In this document: positions 17,039 to 25,712 of the stretch, piece after piece
Numbering within the stretch: the stretch's first letter is position 1
How the letters are laid out: each line of letters opens with the position of its first letter
Source: Arthrobacter sp. Bi83
GTDB lineage: Bacteria > Actinomycetota > Actinomycetes > Actinomycetales > Micrococcaceae
Assembly (NCBI RefSeq): GCF_918698095.1
Contig: NZ_CAKKLY010000007.1
Coordinates: forward strand, 37,182 to 101,181
Reading direction: 5' to 3'
Length of the DNA: 64,000 nucleotides
The notes under the pieces: model-generated
What the model saw: only the letters and a program-made list of their open reading frames with translations
Told to the model about the DNA's origin: nothing
The model's database searches: none
Translations under genes and position numbers: made by a program

Positions 17039-18154
17039 TCAGAAAAGTGTCGGCTGTGGTGCGGCCGCCGCTCCGCTGGGGTGGCCGGCACGCGCCGCGG
17101 GCAGGCTGCCCTCCGGGTACGCCGCTTCCTCCCCGCGGGGGTCATCGACGTCGCGGTGGCTGAACCCCTGTGAGCCCGAAAAACCGTGCCGCGCCTTGAA
17201 GAAGCGAATTCTGCCGGCGAGCCAGGTCCGGTATTCCTTGGAAGCGTACGAGCCCGTGCCGTAAAGCCTGCGGTACCGTCCGGCAAGTTCCGGGTGCCGG
17301 GCGGCGATCCATTGCATGAACCATTCGCGGGTGCCGGGCTTGAGGTAAAGCGCCCCGGCAGTGACTCCGGTGGCTCCGGCAGCGGCCAGCGAGCTGAAAA
17401 GTGAGTCCAGCGCTTCGTCGCTGTCCGACAGCCAGGGCAGGATGGGCATGGCCATCACTCCGCAGGGGAGCCCGGCTTCGCGCAGCCTTGAAATGAGCTT
17501 GAGCCGGGCCCGCGGACCGGGCGTTCCGGGCTCAACGGCCTCGGAAAGCTGTTCATCCGTCATGGCGAGCGAGATTCCGATCCCCACGGGGACCTGCGTG
17601 GCGGCATGTTTCAGCAGGGGGATGTCCCTGGCAAGCAGGGTCCCTTTGGTGAGGATGGACAGGGGTGTGCCCGAGTCCGCCAGCGCGCTGATGATTCCGG
17701 GCATCAGCCGGTAACGGCCTTCGGCACGCTGGTAGGGATCGGTATTGGTGCCGAGCGCAACCTGCTGGCGTCCCCAGGACGGCTTGGCCAACTCCTTGCG
17801 CAGGACGTCCGCGGCGTTGATTTTCACCACCACCTGGCTGTCGAAGTCGAGCCCGGCATCGAAGTCAAGATAGGTGTGGCTCTTGCGGGCGAAGCAGTAG
17901 ACGCACGCGTGGCTGCATCCGCGGTAGGGGTTGACGGTCCACTCAAAGGGCATCCGTGAACCGGCAGCCACCTTGTTGAGCACCGATTTGGCAGTGACCT
18001 CGTGGAAGGTGACCCCGGCAAATTCAGGGGTGGAGACGGAACGCACAAGCCCGGCCAGGGGCAGCAGCGGCACTGCGGCTGGGGCGGCCGCGGTTAGGCT
18101 GTTTGCGCCTTGCTCTCCAGGTGCCGGATTAAGTGCTTGTGCGTCCCATCTCAT
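17039..18154 (-). CDS. Rv2578c-like radical SAM protein
   Basis: A 371-residue radical SAM enzyme. The [4Fe-4S] motif is CSHACVYC (CX3CX2C) within NPYRGCSHACVYCFAR, with an N-terminal extension of about 55 residues and the SplB-like continuation VALGTNTDPYQRAEGRY. This matches the Rv2578c family of actinobacteria, which resembles spore photoproduct lyase-type proteins and has no proven reaction. ATG 18154 is chosen; the longer reading from 18190 adds an unlikely 12 residues. The C-terminus is poorly conserved and Ala/Pro-rich. Confidence 0.85.
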   Translation of the reverse strand: MRWDAQALNPAPGEQGANSLTAAAPAAVPLLPLAGLVRSVSTPEFAGVTFHEVTAKSVLNKVAAGSRMPFEWTVNPYRGCSHACVYCFARKSHTYLDFDAGLDFDSQVVVKINAADVLRKELAKPSWGRQQVALGTNTDPYQRAEGRYRLMPGIISALADSGTPLSILTKGTLLARDIPLLKHAATQVPVGIGISLAMTDEQLSEAVEPGTPGPRARLKLISRLREAGLPCGVMAMPILPWLSDSDEALDSLFSSLAAAGATGVTAGALYLKPGTREWFMQWIAARHPELAGRYRRLYGTGSYASKEYRTWLAGRIRFFKARHGFSGSQGFSHRDVDDPRGEEAAYPEGSLPAARAGHPSGAAAAPQPTLF

Positions 18155-18231
18155 GATCTCAATTCGAAGGTATGTTCTAATCAATGTCAAGGCCCGGCGT
18201 CGGTGTTTCGCCCGGCCGCTACGCTTGCTTC

Positions 18232-18873
18232 ATGATCCTCCTCACCGGATTTGAACCGTTCGGCGGCCAGTCTTCCAACCCGTCATGGGCAGCAGCACTC
18301 CACGCGCGGGAACTGCTCCGCAGCGAAGGCCTGGCCGTCAGGGCGGTTGAACTGCCCTGCATCTTCGGTGCAGCCGGTGCCGTCCTCCGCGATGCCCTGG
18401 ACGAACTGGAGCCGGAACTCGTGGTGTGCATCGGTCAGGCGGGAGGCCGTGACCGTGTGTCGCTGGAGCGAGTCGCCATCAACTGCGATGACGCCCCGAT
18501 TCCCGACAATGCCGGGAACCAGCCGCTCGACAGCGAAGTGGTGCAGGGCGGGCCGGCCGCGTACTTCAGCTCACTGCCGGTGAAGGCAGCCCTCCGTGCC
18601 GTGACTCTGGCCGGCATCCCCGCAGAGATCTCGCAGACGGCAGGGACATATGTCTGCAACCACATCTTCTACACCCTGATGCACGAGCTCGCGTCCCGGG
18701 CGGATGTGCGGGGCGGGTTCGTCCATGTCCCGTTCGAGCCCGGGCAGCTGCCGGAGGGGAGCGCAGCCCCCTCTCTGGCCGTGACGTTGATGGCCGAGGC
18801 GATCGCCGCCGTCGTCCGCACTGCACTGGCGACCACGGCGGACCTCAAACTGTCCGCCGGTACCGTCCACTAG
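18232..18873 (+). CDS. pcp: Pyroglutamyl-peptidase I
   Basis: A 213-residue C15-family cysteine peptidase that removes N-terminal pyroglutamate from peptides. Motifs are LTGFEPFGG at the N-terminus, GQAGGRDRVSLERVAIN (catalytic Glu), AGTYVCNHIFYTL (nucleophilic Cys) and GFVHVPFEP (catalytic His). ATG 18232 gives the normal start; the upstream in-frame start at 18184 is a shadow. Its TAG overlaps the stop codon of the convergent SIMPL pseudogene. Confidence 0.95.
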   Translation: MILLTGFEPFGGQSSNPSWAAALHARELLRSEGLAVRAVELPCIFGAAGAVLRDALDELEPELVVCIGQAGGRDRVSLERVAINCDDAPIPDNAGNQPLDSEVVQGGPAAYFSSLPVKAALRAVTLAGIPAEISQTAGTYVCNHIFYTLMHELASRADVRGGFVHVPFEPGQLPEGSAAPSLAVTLMAEAIAAVVRTALATTADLKLSAGTVH

Positions 18874-19281
18874 CCGGTTGCGCGGAGTTCCCAGACGACG
18901 CCCACCGTCGCGGAGACGCTCGACTGGCCGGCTTCGATCCCCACGGCATCAGCGGATACGGCCCGCTGCATTTTCGCTACCGGAATGGGCACGGCGGCGC
19001 CGGGCTGCTGGGTAACCGAGGCCACCGGGCCCAGTTCGGCGCCAGCCAGTGCGGCGAACTGCGTGGCAGTGGCGAGGGCATCCTGCCAGGCTGCCTCCCG
19101 AGCCCGTGACATCACGGCGGCGGGATCGGCAAAACCGAGATCCAGCCCGCCCCGCCGCGGCATAGGCGGCCCCCACGTCCTCCCGGCGGCACTCCACGCC
19201 AAGGGAAACGGTCAGCAGGTCCGGCACGGCTTCCGCGGTTCCGGCCCCGGTCACAGAGATGGTCCTCGGAATTTCCGTCAT
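18870..19281 (-). pseudogene. SIMPL-domain (DUF541) protein, broken by internal deletion and frameshift
   Basis: The 5' part (from ATG 19281) encodes TEIPRTISVTGAGTAEAVPD, LLTVSLGVECRREDVGAAYA, the start of a SIMPL/DUF541 periplasmic-type protein. After about residue 44 the SIMPL sequence continues only in another frame as GLDLGFADPAAVMSRAREAA to the stop at 18870. The whole locus is about 412 bases, against some 640-690 expected, so roughly 80 middle residues are missing and the frame is shifted near 19150-19160, in a GGCGGGGCGGG-rich tract. It is not translatable as a full protein, though the damage could be a sequencing error plus deletion. The start overlaps the upstream HEXXH gene (ATGA). 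Confidence 0.75.
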
Positions 19282-19727
19282 GTCACGCCTCGATTCCGTT
19301 CGGGGGAAGCTTTGCCCGTTCCGCGTTTTCCGGTCTCCGCATATCCGCCTGCTTCCAGGCCCGCCAGGCTTTCAAAGACGTTGGCGGACCCCGGGTTGCC
19401 TGTCCGCAGCCGGGACCACCCCGCGGCGATGAAGTACAGCGGCAGGAACGGCAGGCCCAGGCAGGCGTATTGGCTGCTGTGCCGTTCCTCGTGTCCCAGC
19501 AGCACAGGATTGGCCAGGGCTTCCTCCGCTCCGGCCCGGAAGATGACCACGTTGCCGACCGTGAAGGCCTGCGCGAAGGGAAGACGCCAGCGGTAGCCGG
19601 CGGCAATCACCAGACCGCGGGGGCCGCCAACCGTTTCGGTGCCTGCCAGTCTGGCCAGCAGGAGTCCCAGGGTTGTGGAGGCGTTGAGCACGTTCGCAAG
19701 TTGGCGCAACCGCTGTGCGGGGGTCAT
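19278..19727 (-). CDS. Small HEXXH-motif protein of unknown family
   Basis: A 149-residue protein with LLGHEERHSSQYACLG in the middle, which fits the zincin HEXXH signature, and a following hydrophobic stretch (LPFLPLYFIAAGW). An N-terminal hydrophobic region (ASTTLGLLLARLAG) is also present. It may be a minimal metallopeptidase-like or structural zinc protein; I do not recognise a named family, and no third zinc ligand is certain. ATG 19727 is used, as the upstream extension to 19808 is not convincing. Its stop overlaps the start of the SIMPL pseudogene, so the two formed an operon. Confidence 0.6.
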   Translation of the reverse strand: MTPAQRLRQLANVLNASTTLGLLLARLAGTETVGGPRGLVIAAGYRWRLPFAQAFTVGNVVIFRAGAEEALANPVLLGHEERHSSQYACLGLPFLPLYFIAAGWSRLRTGNPGSANVFESLAGLEAGGYAETGKRGTGKASPERNRGVT

Positions 19728-19868
19728 CCTGCCATGGTAGCGGCAGCCATATTCGCTGCACACTGCGGCGACGCGCGCCCTGCCGTTCGGGCAGCCGGGC
19801 CCCGTCAATTAGACTGGGAACAGTGCCTGCCGGCCAAACTCCGGCGAGCCTGCCCTTGTCTTTGGATG

Positions 19869-19898
19869 ATGTCATTGGATGACTCCATCCAATGACAT
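19869..19898 (+). promoter_or_regulatory. pheS: 12-bp perfect hairpin in the pheS leader
   Basis: ATGTCATTGGAT (19869-19880) pairs perfectly with ATCCAATGACAT (19887-19898) around a 6-base loop. It stands about 80 bases before pheS, downstream of a possible -10 (TAGACT at 19810-19815). A second weaker stem GCCGGGG/CCCCGGC (19917-19923 with 19938-19944) follows. It is not GC-rich and lacks a T-run, so it is more likely a leader element or a protein-binding palindrome than a terminator. No T-box core or Phe-rich leader peptide was found. Confidence 0.5.
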
Positions 19899-19980
19899 GC
19901 CAGTGACGGACGCGCTGCCGGGGAACCGGCACAGCAGCCCCGGCCATTGGCATCACCCGACTCGTAGCTAAGAACAGTAG

Positions 19981-21042
19981 ATGACTGAAACTTTGCCGGG
20001 CGCTGCCGCCCCGAACCCTCTGGATGAAGCCGCCATCACCGCCGCCGTCGACCAGGCAATCGCCGCGATTGCCGGTGCCTCCACGCTCGATGAACTCAAG
20101 GCTGTCCGTTTGGCCCACACCGGCGAGAAATCGCAGCTGAGCCTGGCCAACCGTGAGATCGGGCGCCTTCCCAAAGACCAGAAGGCTGTCGCCGGCAAGC
20201 TCATGGGTTCCTCCCGCGGACGCGTCAACAAGGCGCTCGCCGACCGCACCGTCGAGCTCGAAGCCGAGAACGACGCCCGCATCCTGGTTGAGGAAACCGT
20301 GGATGTCACCGCTGCTCCGCGACGCCGCCGTGCCGGGGCGCGCCACCCGCTCTCCACGCTGCAGGACCGCGTGGCGGACATCTTCGTGGGCATGGGCTGG
20401 GAAATCGCCGAGGGCCCGGAAGTCGAATCCGAATGGTTCAACTTCGATGCCCTGAACTTCAAGCCGGACCACCCGGCCCGCGAAATGCAGGACACCTTCT
20501 TCGTGGAACCACCGGAAGCGCACCTCCTCATGCGCACCCACACCTCCCCGGTGCAGGTCCGCTCCATGCTGGAACGCGAGGTTCCCATCTACGTGCTGTG
20601 CCCCGGCAAGGTGTTCCGCACCGACGAACTGGACGCCACGCACACGCCGGTGTTCCACCAGTTCGAAGGCCTGGCCATCGACAAGAAACTCAGCATGGCG
20701 GACCTTCGCGGAACGCTGGAGCACTTCGCCCGGCAGATGTTCGGTGACGAGGCCCAAATCCGGCTGCGTCCCAACTACTTCCCGTTCACCGAGCCGTCCG
20801 CCGAGCTGGACATCTGGCACCCGGGCGCCAAGGGCGGTCCGCGCTGGATCGAATGGGGCGGCTGCGGCATGGTCAACCCCCATGTTCTCCGGGCTGCCGG
20901 CATCGACCCCGACACCTATTCAGGATTTGCCTTCGGCATGGGCATTGAGCGCACCCTCATGTTCCGCAACGAGGTCGGCGACATGCGCGACATGATCGAA
21001 GGCGATGTACGTTTCAGCGAGCACTTCGGGATGGAGATCTAA
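19981..21042 (+). CDS. pheS: Phenylalanine--tRNA ligase alpha subunit
   Basis: A 353-residue class II aminoacyl-tRNA synthetase alpha subunit, with an N-terminal coiled-coil tRNA-binding arm (residues about 20-95) and a catalytic domain. Motif 2 is around [16 protein letters not shown] and motif 3 around [14 protein letters not shown]. It charges tRNA-Phe together with PheT as an alpha2-beta2 enzyme. ATG 19981 gives a normal start. pheT follows after 2 bases. Confidence 0.97.
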   Translation: MTETLPGAAAPNPLDEAAITAAVDQAIAAIAGASTLDELKAVRLAHTGEKSQLSLANREIGRLPKDQKAVAGKLMGSSRGRVNKALADRTVELEAENDARILVEETVDVTAAPRRRRAGARHPLSTLQDRVADIFVGMGWEIAEGPEVESEWFNFDALNFKPDHPAREMQDTFFVEPPEAHLLMRTHTSPVQVRSMLEREVPIYVLCPGKVFRTDELDATHTPVFHQFEGLAIDKKLSMADLRGTLEHFARQMFGDEAQIRLRPNYFPFTEPSAELDIWHPGAKGGPRWIEWGGCGMVNPHVLRAAGIDPDTYSGFAFGMGIERTLMFRNEVGDMRDMIEGDVRFSEHFGMEI

Positions 21043-21044
21043 CA

Positions 21045-23588
21045 GTGCGTATCCCACTTTCCTGGCTGCGTGAATTCGCGCAGGTACCGGCCGGAGCAAC
21101 GGCCGAAGACGTCATGGCCGAGCTCGTCAAGGTCGGCTTTGAAGAAGAAGCGGTCCACCGTCCCACGGACGGCCTTAAGGGCCCCGTCGTGGTGGGCCAG
21201 GTCCTGAGCCTGGTCAAGGAACCGCAGACCAACGGCAAGACCATCAACTGGTGCCAGGTCCGCGTGGTCCCCGAAGGCCAAGAGCAGACCCTCACCGGCA
21301 AGGGCATCGATCCCTCCGGTGTCCAGGGCATCATCTGCGGAGCCCACAACTTCGTCGAAGGGGACAAGGTGGTAGTCACCCTCCCCGGTGCCGTGCTGCC
21401 CGGCGACTTCCACATCTCGGCACGGAAAACCTACGGGCACCTCTCCGCGGGCATGATCGCCTCCGTACGCGAACTGGGCATCGGTGAAGACCACGATGGC
21501 ATCCTGGTGCTGTCGAGGATCGGCCTGGACCCGGAAATCGGTACCGACGCCATGGAGCTCCTGGGGCTCTACGACGAAGCCGCCGAGATCAACGTCACCC
21601 CTGACCGTGGCTACGCGTTCTCGATCCGCGGTGTGGCCCGGGAATACGCCCACGCCACCGGAACGTCCTTCACGGACCCCGCGTCCAAGGTGTCGGCCCC
21701 GGCGGAATTGGCCGGCGGCCACGGCGTCAAGCTCAACGACGACGCGCCCATCTACGGCAAGCCCGGCTGTGACCGCTTCGTGGCCCGGACCGTCCGCGGA
21801 GTCGACGCCACAAAACCGACACCCCAGTGGATGGTTTCACGGCTGCGTCTTGCCGGTATCCGCTCCATCTCCCTTCCCGTGGACATCTCGAACTACGTCA
21901 TGCTGGAGCTCGGCCAGCCCACGCACTGCTACGACCTGGACAAGCTGTCCGGCGACATCGTGGTCCGCCGTGCCGTGGCGGGGGAGAAGATCACCACCCT
22001 GGATGACAAGGAACGGACGCTCGACGTCGAGGATCTCCTCATCACGGACGGCTCCGGGGCGATCGGCATCGCCGGCGTCATGGGCGGCGCGGCCACTGAG
22101 GTGTCCGACTCCACCACCAACGTGCTGGTCGAGGCGGCCCACTTCGATGAGGTTTCCATCGCACGCTCCCGCCGCCGGCACAAGCTGCCGTCCGAAGCGT
22201 CAAAGCGATTTGAACGCGGCGTGGACTGGCAGGTAGCGAACATTGCCGCCCAGCGCGTTGTGGACCTTATGGTGGAACTCGCCGGGGGCGTCGCTGACGA
22301 GGCGGGCACCGACGTCGGGACCGCACCGGACGCCGTGACCATCGCCCTGCCGGCGGGCTTCGCCGCCGCACGGATCGGCATCGACTTCACTGAAGAGCAG
22401 ATTGTCACCTCCCTTGAGGATCTCGGCGCCGTGGTGGAAAAGGCCGACGGCGGCTGGACGGTTTCGGCGCCCAGCTGGCGGAACGACCTCGAAACCAAGG
22501 AAGACCTGTCCGAGGAAATCGCCCGCCTGGTGGGATACGACCAGATCCCGGCGACCCTTCCGGTCGCTCCTCCGGGACGCGGGCTGACCCGCGTGCAGCA
22601 GCAGCGGCGGCGACTGATCCAGGCCCTCGCCGACGCCGGGCTTACCGAGGTCCTGGCCTACCCATTCGTGTCGAAGGCTGCCAACGACACCTTCGGCGTG
22701 GCCGAAGCCGGCGCGGTCCGCACGGCGGTCAAGCTGGCCAACCCCATCAGCGAGGAACACGGCTACCTGCGGACCTCGGTCCTGCCCGGACTCATCGAGG
22801 TAGCCAAGCGCAACCACTCGCGCGGCTTCCGCGACCTGGCGCTCTTCGAGGCAGGCCTTGTCTTCCTGCCCGGCGACACCGTGGGAACGTCCTCCATCCC
22901 GCCGCTGGGCGTCAAGCCCTCCGATGAGGTGCTGGATGCCCTGTACGACGGCGTGCCGGACCAGCCGTTGCACGTCGCCGCGGTCCTGACCGGCCACGAC
23001 TCACCCGCTGCTGCGGGTCACTCGCCCAGGGCGTGGGACTGGGCTGATGCGCTGGACATCGCCCGCTTGGCTGGCGACATTCTGGGTGTTGAGCTGGTTG
23101 TGGGCCAGGGCGATCACCAGGCGTTCCATCCGGGCCGGACCGGGCAGCTTTCGCTGCGCACCGGCGAGGTTGTGGGCTACGCGGGGGAGCTGCACCCGAA
23201 GCTCCTTGCCGCCCACGACATGCCGGCCCGTTCCGCGGCACTTGAGATCAATGCCGACGCCCTGTTCGAGGCGGCTGCCGATGTCATCGTGGCACGCCAT
23301 ATCTCCACCTTCCCCGTGGCCACCCAGGACGTGGCACTTGTTGTGCCGCAGGAAATTCCTGCAGATGACGTCCTGGCCGCGCTGCGGGAAGGAGCGGGCG
23401 AACTCCTGGAGGACGTCGCGCTGTTCGACGTGTACGCCGGTAAGGGGATCGAGGAAGGCAAGAAGTCGCTGGCCTTCGGTCTCCGCTTCCGTGCCAATGA
23501 CCGGACGCTGACCGCCGATGAAGCCTCTGCCGCACGCGAGAGTGCGGTCGCGGTTGCCGCCGCGCGGTTTGGCGCCGTGCAGCGTTAG
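21045..23588 (+). CDS. pheT: Phenylalanine--tRNA ligase beta subunit
   Basis: An 847-residue beta subunit. In order: N-terminal B1 segment (MRIPLSWLREFAQVPAG), tRNA-binding/EMAP-like domain (about 40-155, with CGAHNFVEGDKVVV), B3/B4 editing domain, B5 domain, core and C-terminal ferredoxin-fold anticodon-binding domain (about 750-847). The editing domain hydrolyses mischarged Tyr-tRNA. It starts with GTG at 21045 and is followed by a hairpin terminator. Length is standard for the long bacterial form. Confidence 0.97.
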   Translation: MRIPLSWLREFAQVPAGATAEDVMAELVKVGFEEEAVHRPTDGLKGPVVVGQVLSLVKEPQTNGKTINWCQVRVVPEGQEQTLTGKGIDPSGVQGIICGAHNFVEGDKVVVTLPGAVLPGDFHISARKTYGHLSAGMIASVRELGIGEDHDGILVLSRIGLDPEIGTDAMELLGLYDEAAEINVTPDRGYAFSIRGVAREYAHATGTSFTDPASKVSAPAELAGGHGVKLNDDAPIYGKPGCDRFVARTVRGVDATKPTPQWMVSRLRLAGIRSISLPVDISNYVMLELGQPTHCYDLDKLSGDIVVRRAVAGEKITTLDDKERTLDVEDLLITDGSGAIGIAGVMGGAATEVSDSTTNVLVEAAHFDEVSIARSRRRHKLPSEASKRFERGVDWQVANIAAQRVVDLMVELAGGVADEAGTDVGTAPDAVTIALPAGFAAARIGIDFTEEQIVTSLEDLGAVVEKADGGWTVSAPSWRNDLETKEDLSEEIARLVGYDQIPATLPVAPPGRGLTRVQQQRRRLIQALADAGLTEVLAYPFVSKAANDTFGVAEAGAVRTAVKLANPISEEHGYLRTSVLPGLIEVAKRNHSRGFRDLALFEAGLVFLPGDTVGTSSIPPLGVKPSDEVLDALYDGVPDQPLHVAAVLTGHDSPAAAGHSPRAWDWADALDIARLAGDILGVELVVGQGDHQAFHPGRTGQLSLRTGEVVGYAGELHPKLLAAHDMPARSAALEINADALFEAAADVIVARHISTFPVATQDVALVVPQEIPADDVLAALREGAGELLEDVALFDVYAGKGIEEGKKSLAFGLRFRANDRTLTADEASAARESAVAVAAARFGAVQR

Positions 23589-23633
23589 CCGGGGGACGAG
23601 TCGACTGGGCACCAGTTTGGGAACAACGCGAAG

Positions 23634-23655
23634 GACCACGCCCTCCGGCGTGGTC
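23634..23655 (+). terminator. Hairpin after pheT, overlapping the next gene's start
   Basis: GACCACGCC-CTCC-GGCGTGGTC, a perfect 9-bp stem with a 4-base loop, followed by TTT. It is 46 bases past the pheT stop and plausibly ends pheST. The likely GTG start of the phosphopantetheinyl transferase (23650) is inside its right arm, so the hairpin could also control that gene. Confidence 0.65.
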
Positions 23656-24273
23656 TTTCGCGCTTCCCCGGACGGTCCCGCCGACGAATCGCTGCTTGAC
23701 CCTCCCGAGCTGGAACGCGCAGCCGCCATGGAGCCCGGCCTGCGCCGGGCTTTTGTGTCCGGTCGGCTGGCGCAGCGGGAGTTGGCCGCCGATTTGCTGG
23801 GGACCCCCGCCCGGGACCTGACCTGCGACTACAGCTGTCCGAGGTGCGGCAGCGGCCCGGGCCTATCGCACGGCCGGCCGGGATATTCGCGGGCGGGCGT
23901 GGGGCTTCCGTTGCTCCTCAGCCTGTCCAGGGCGGCGGGCTGGACGCTCGTGGGTGCTGTCCTGGAGCCGCAGCCCGGAACCAGGCTGGGCATCGACATT
24001 GAGGATCCCCGCGGCACCGATTTTTCGGGTTTCGAAGCTGTAGCGCTGACGGAGTCGGAGCGCGCGGCCGTAACGGGGCTGCGGGACACTGAACTGCTTC
24101 AGGCCCGCGCCCGGCTCTGGGCGCGGAAAGAGGCGTGGCTCAAGATGACCGGCGAGGGGCTGACCGTGCAGCCAGGAACGGTAGAAGCACTGGGGCATCC
24201 GGAAATTTCCGATGTCGACGCCGCGGCGGCCGGCCTGCCGGCCTGGCTCGTGGCTGCAGTGGCACTGGGCTGA
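23650..24273 (+). CDS. 4'-phosphopantetheinyl transferase superfamily protein
   Basis: A protein of about 207 residues. The PPTase signature is split as usual: GRLAQRELAADLLGTP (CoA-binding region), GIDIED (magnesium-binding acidic residues) and RLWARKEAWLKMTGEGL (the W-x-x-KEA-x-x-K motif). It transfers phosphopantetheine from CoA to a carrier-protein serine. The obvious candidate partner is the carrier domain of the Pls-like synthetase 4 kb downstream. GTG 23650 is chosen because family sequence begins at VVFRASPDG; ATG 23728 is a shorter alternative. A CPRCGSGPG stretch before the core is like other actinobacterial members. Confidence 0.8.
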   Translation: MVFRASPDGPADESLLDPPELERAAAMEPGLRRAFVSGRLAQRELAADLLGTPARDLTCDYSCPRCGSGPGLSHGRPGYSRAGVGLPLLLSLSRAAGWTLVGAVLEPQPGTRLGIDIEDPRGTDFSGFEAVALTESERAAVTGLRDTELLQARARLWARKEAWLKMTGEGLTVQPGTVEALGHPEISDVDAAAAGLPAWLVAAVALG

Positions 24274-24297
24274 CCGGGCACCGGACAGCCGGGCCCG

Positions 24298-25656
24298 TTA
24301 GGCGCCGGGCAACGCCGGAAGTGCCTCCTCGAACAGCCACGGGTGCAGCAGGGACTCCGAGTCCAGGCCCGTCACCCGGTCCGCAGCCAGAATGAACTCG
24401 GCTGTGGATACTGAGGCATGGACTCTGCTCCGGGTCCAGTCCTGCAGCAGCGCGAAGAATGCCAGATCACCGCACCGCCGGCGGAGTGCGTGCAGGGCCA
24501 GCGCGCCGCGCTTGTACACCCTGTCGTCGAACATCAGTTCGGGACCAGGGTCTCCTACGAGGATGTCCTGGATGCCGGAGTCGAGTTTTCGCCACGCTGC
24601 CGCGGCCCTCTCCTGCACGGGCATGATGCCGGCTTCCTCGGACCAGATCCATTCCGCGTAGCAGGCGAAGCCCTCATGCAGCCAGATATCGCTCCAGATG
24701 CTGAGGGTCAGGGAGTTGCCGAACCACTGGTGCGCAAGTTCGTGCGCGATGAGCCGCTGCGACTCCCAATCCGCGGCCAGGTGGTTGCGGCCCAGGATCG
24801 AAAGCGACTGGGCCTCAAGGGGAATCTCGAGGTCGTCGTCGGTCACCACCACGGTGTACTCCCGGAAGGGATACGGTCCAAAGCAGCCGATGAACGCGCG
24901 CATCATGTCCGGCTGGCGGGTCAGTGCGGCCCTCGCGGAACCGGCAAACGAGGCGGGCACGGCGATGTGCTGCGCCACTCCGCCTTCGTCGGGCAGCGTC
25001 AACAGTTCATACCGGCCGATCTGCACAGTGGCCAGGTAGGTCGCCATCGGCTCCGCCTGTTCATAGACCCAGGTCTGCCTGCTCGACCGGCTGGTATGTC
25101 CCACCAACAGGCCGTTGCACACGGCACGGTAACCGGCGTCGGTGGTGACGGAGATACGGTAGCTTGCCTTATTCCGCGGATGGTCGTTGCACGGAAACCA
25201 GGACGGTGCCCCGTTGGGCTGGCCCGCAACGAGCACTCCGTCCGTGAGCTCCTCCCACCCCACTTCTCCCCAGAGGCCCTTGCGCGGCTCCGGATTACCG
25301 GTATAGCGGATGTCCAGGGTGAATTCCGCTCCAGGGTCCAGGGGCTGCTCGCAGTGAACCACCAACTGCTCCGCCCGCTGGGTGAATCTCCTGACACGGG
25401 ACCCGTCCAACTGGATCTTCAAGGCACGGAGGCCGGTCATGTCCAGCACCACTGCGGAGATGCGGCGTGCGGCAACCGCCCGCACTACCGCCCGGCCGTT
25501 GAGCCTGTTGCTGGCCAGTTTGTAGTCCAGCTCCAGTTCATAGCGCAGGACCCGATAAGCATCGGTTCCGTGCCCGGGAACGTAGGGATCGGCGGTGCCG
25601 GCCGGACCCGGCACAGGCAGCACAGCAGCGGGGCCGGGGGAATCTGGAGAACTCAT
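24298..25656 (-). CDS. M1-family zinc metallopeptidase
   Basis: A 452-residue M1 (gluzincin) peptidase. HELAH at residues 305-309 with a Glu 19 residues after the second His (E328, in WLHEGFACYAEW) makes HEXXH-x18-E. The aminopeptidase-type Gly-x-Met/Ala-Asn box is replaced by AQSLSILG-like sequence, and an upstream beta-domain (about 35-230) precedes it. There is no signal peptide, so a cytoplasmic or non-classically exported enzyme is expected. It is shorter than PepN because it lacks the C-terminal helical domain. It lies 56 bases downstream of the Pls-like synthetase on the same strand, so it is probably co-transcribed; degrading or trimming the synthetase product is a reasonable but unproven role. 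Confidence 0.88.
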   Translation of the reverse strand: MSSPDSPGPAAVLPVPGPAGTADPYVPGHGTDAYRVLRYELELDYKLASNRLNGRAVVRAVAARRISAVVLDMTGLRALKIQLDGSRVRRFTQRAEQLVVHCEQPLDPGAEFTLDIRYTGNPEPRKGLWGEVGWEELTDGVLVAGQPNGAPSWFPCNDHPRNKASYRISVTTDAGYRAVCNGLLVGHTSRSSRQTWVYEQAEPMATYLATVQIGRYELLTLPDEGGVAQHIAVPASFAGSARAALTRQPDMMRAFIGCFGPYPFREYTVVVTDDDLEIPLEAQSLSILGRNHLAADWESQRLIAHELAHQWFGNSLTLSIWSDIWLHEGFACYAEWIWSEEAGIMPVQERAAAAWRKLDSGIQDILVGDPGPELMFDDRVYKRGALALHALRRRCGDLAFFALLQDWTRSRVHASVSTAEFILAADRVTGLDSESLLHPWLFEEALPALPGA

Positions 25657-25712
25657 CAGGCGTGTGCCTCAATCAGGTTTGTCGGGCGGATCGGTTGGTC
25701 TTCTGCGGGCAG

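Noticed and set aside
19808..19980. T-box riboswitch upstream of pheS
   Set aside because: No T-box core sequence and no specifier-loop-like architecture; the hairpin is reported separately.
19372..20883. Minus-strand frame of 503 codons over pheS
   Set aside because: pheS motifs are intact on the plus strand; the antisense product has no recognisable domain.
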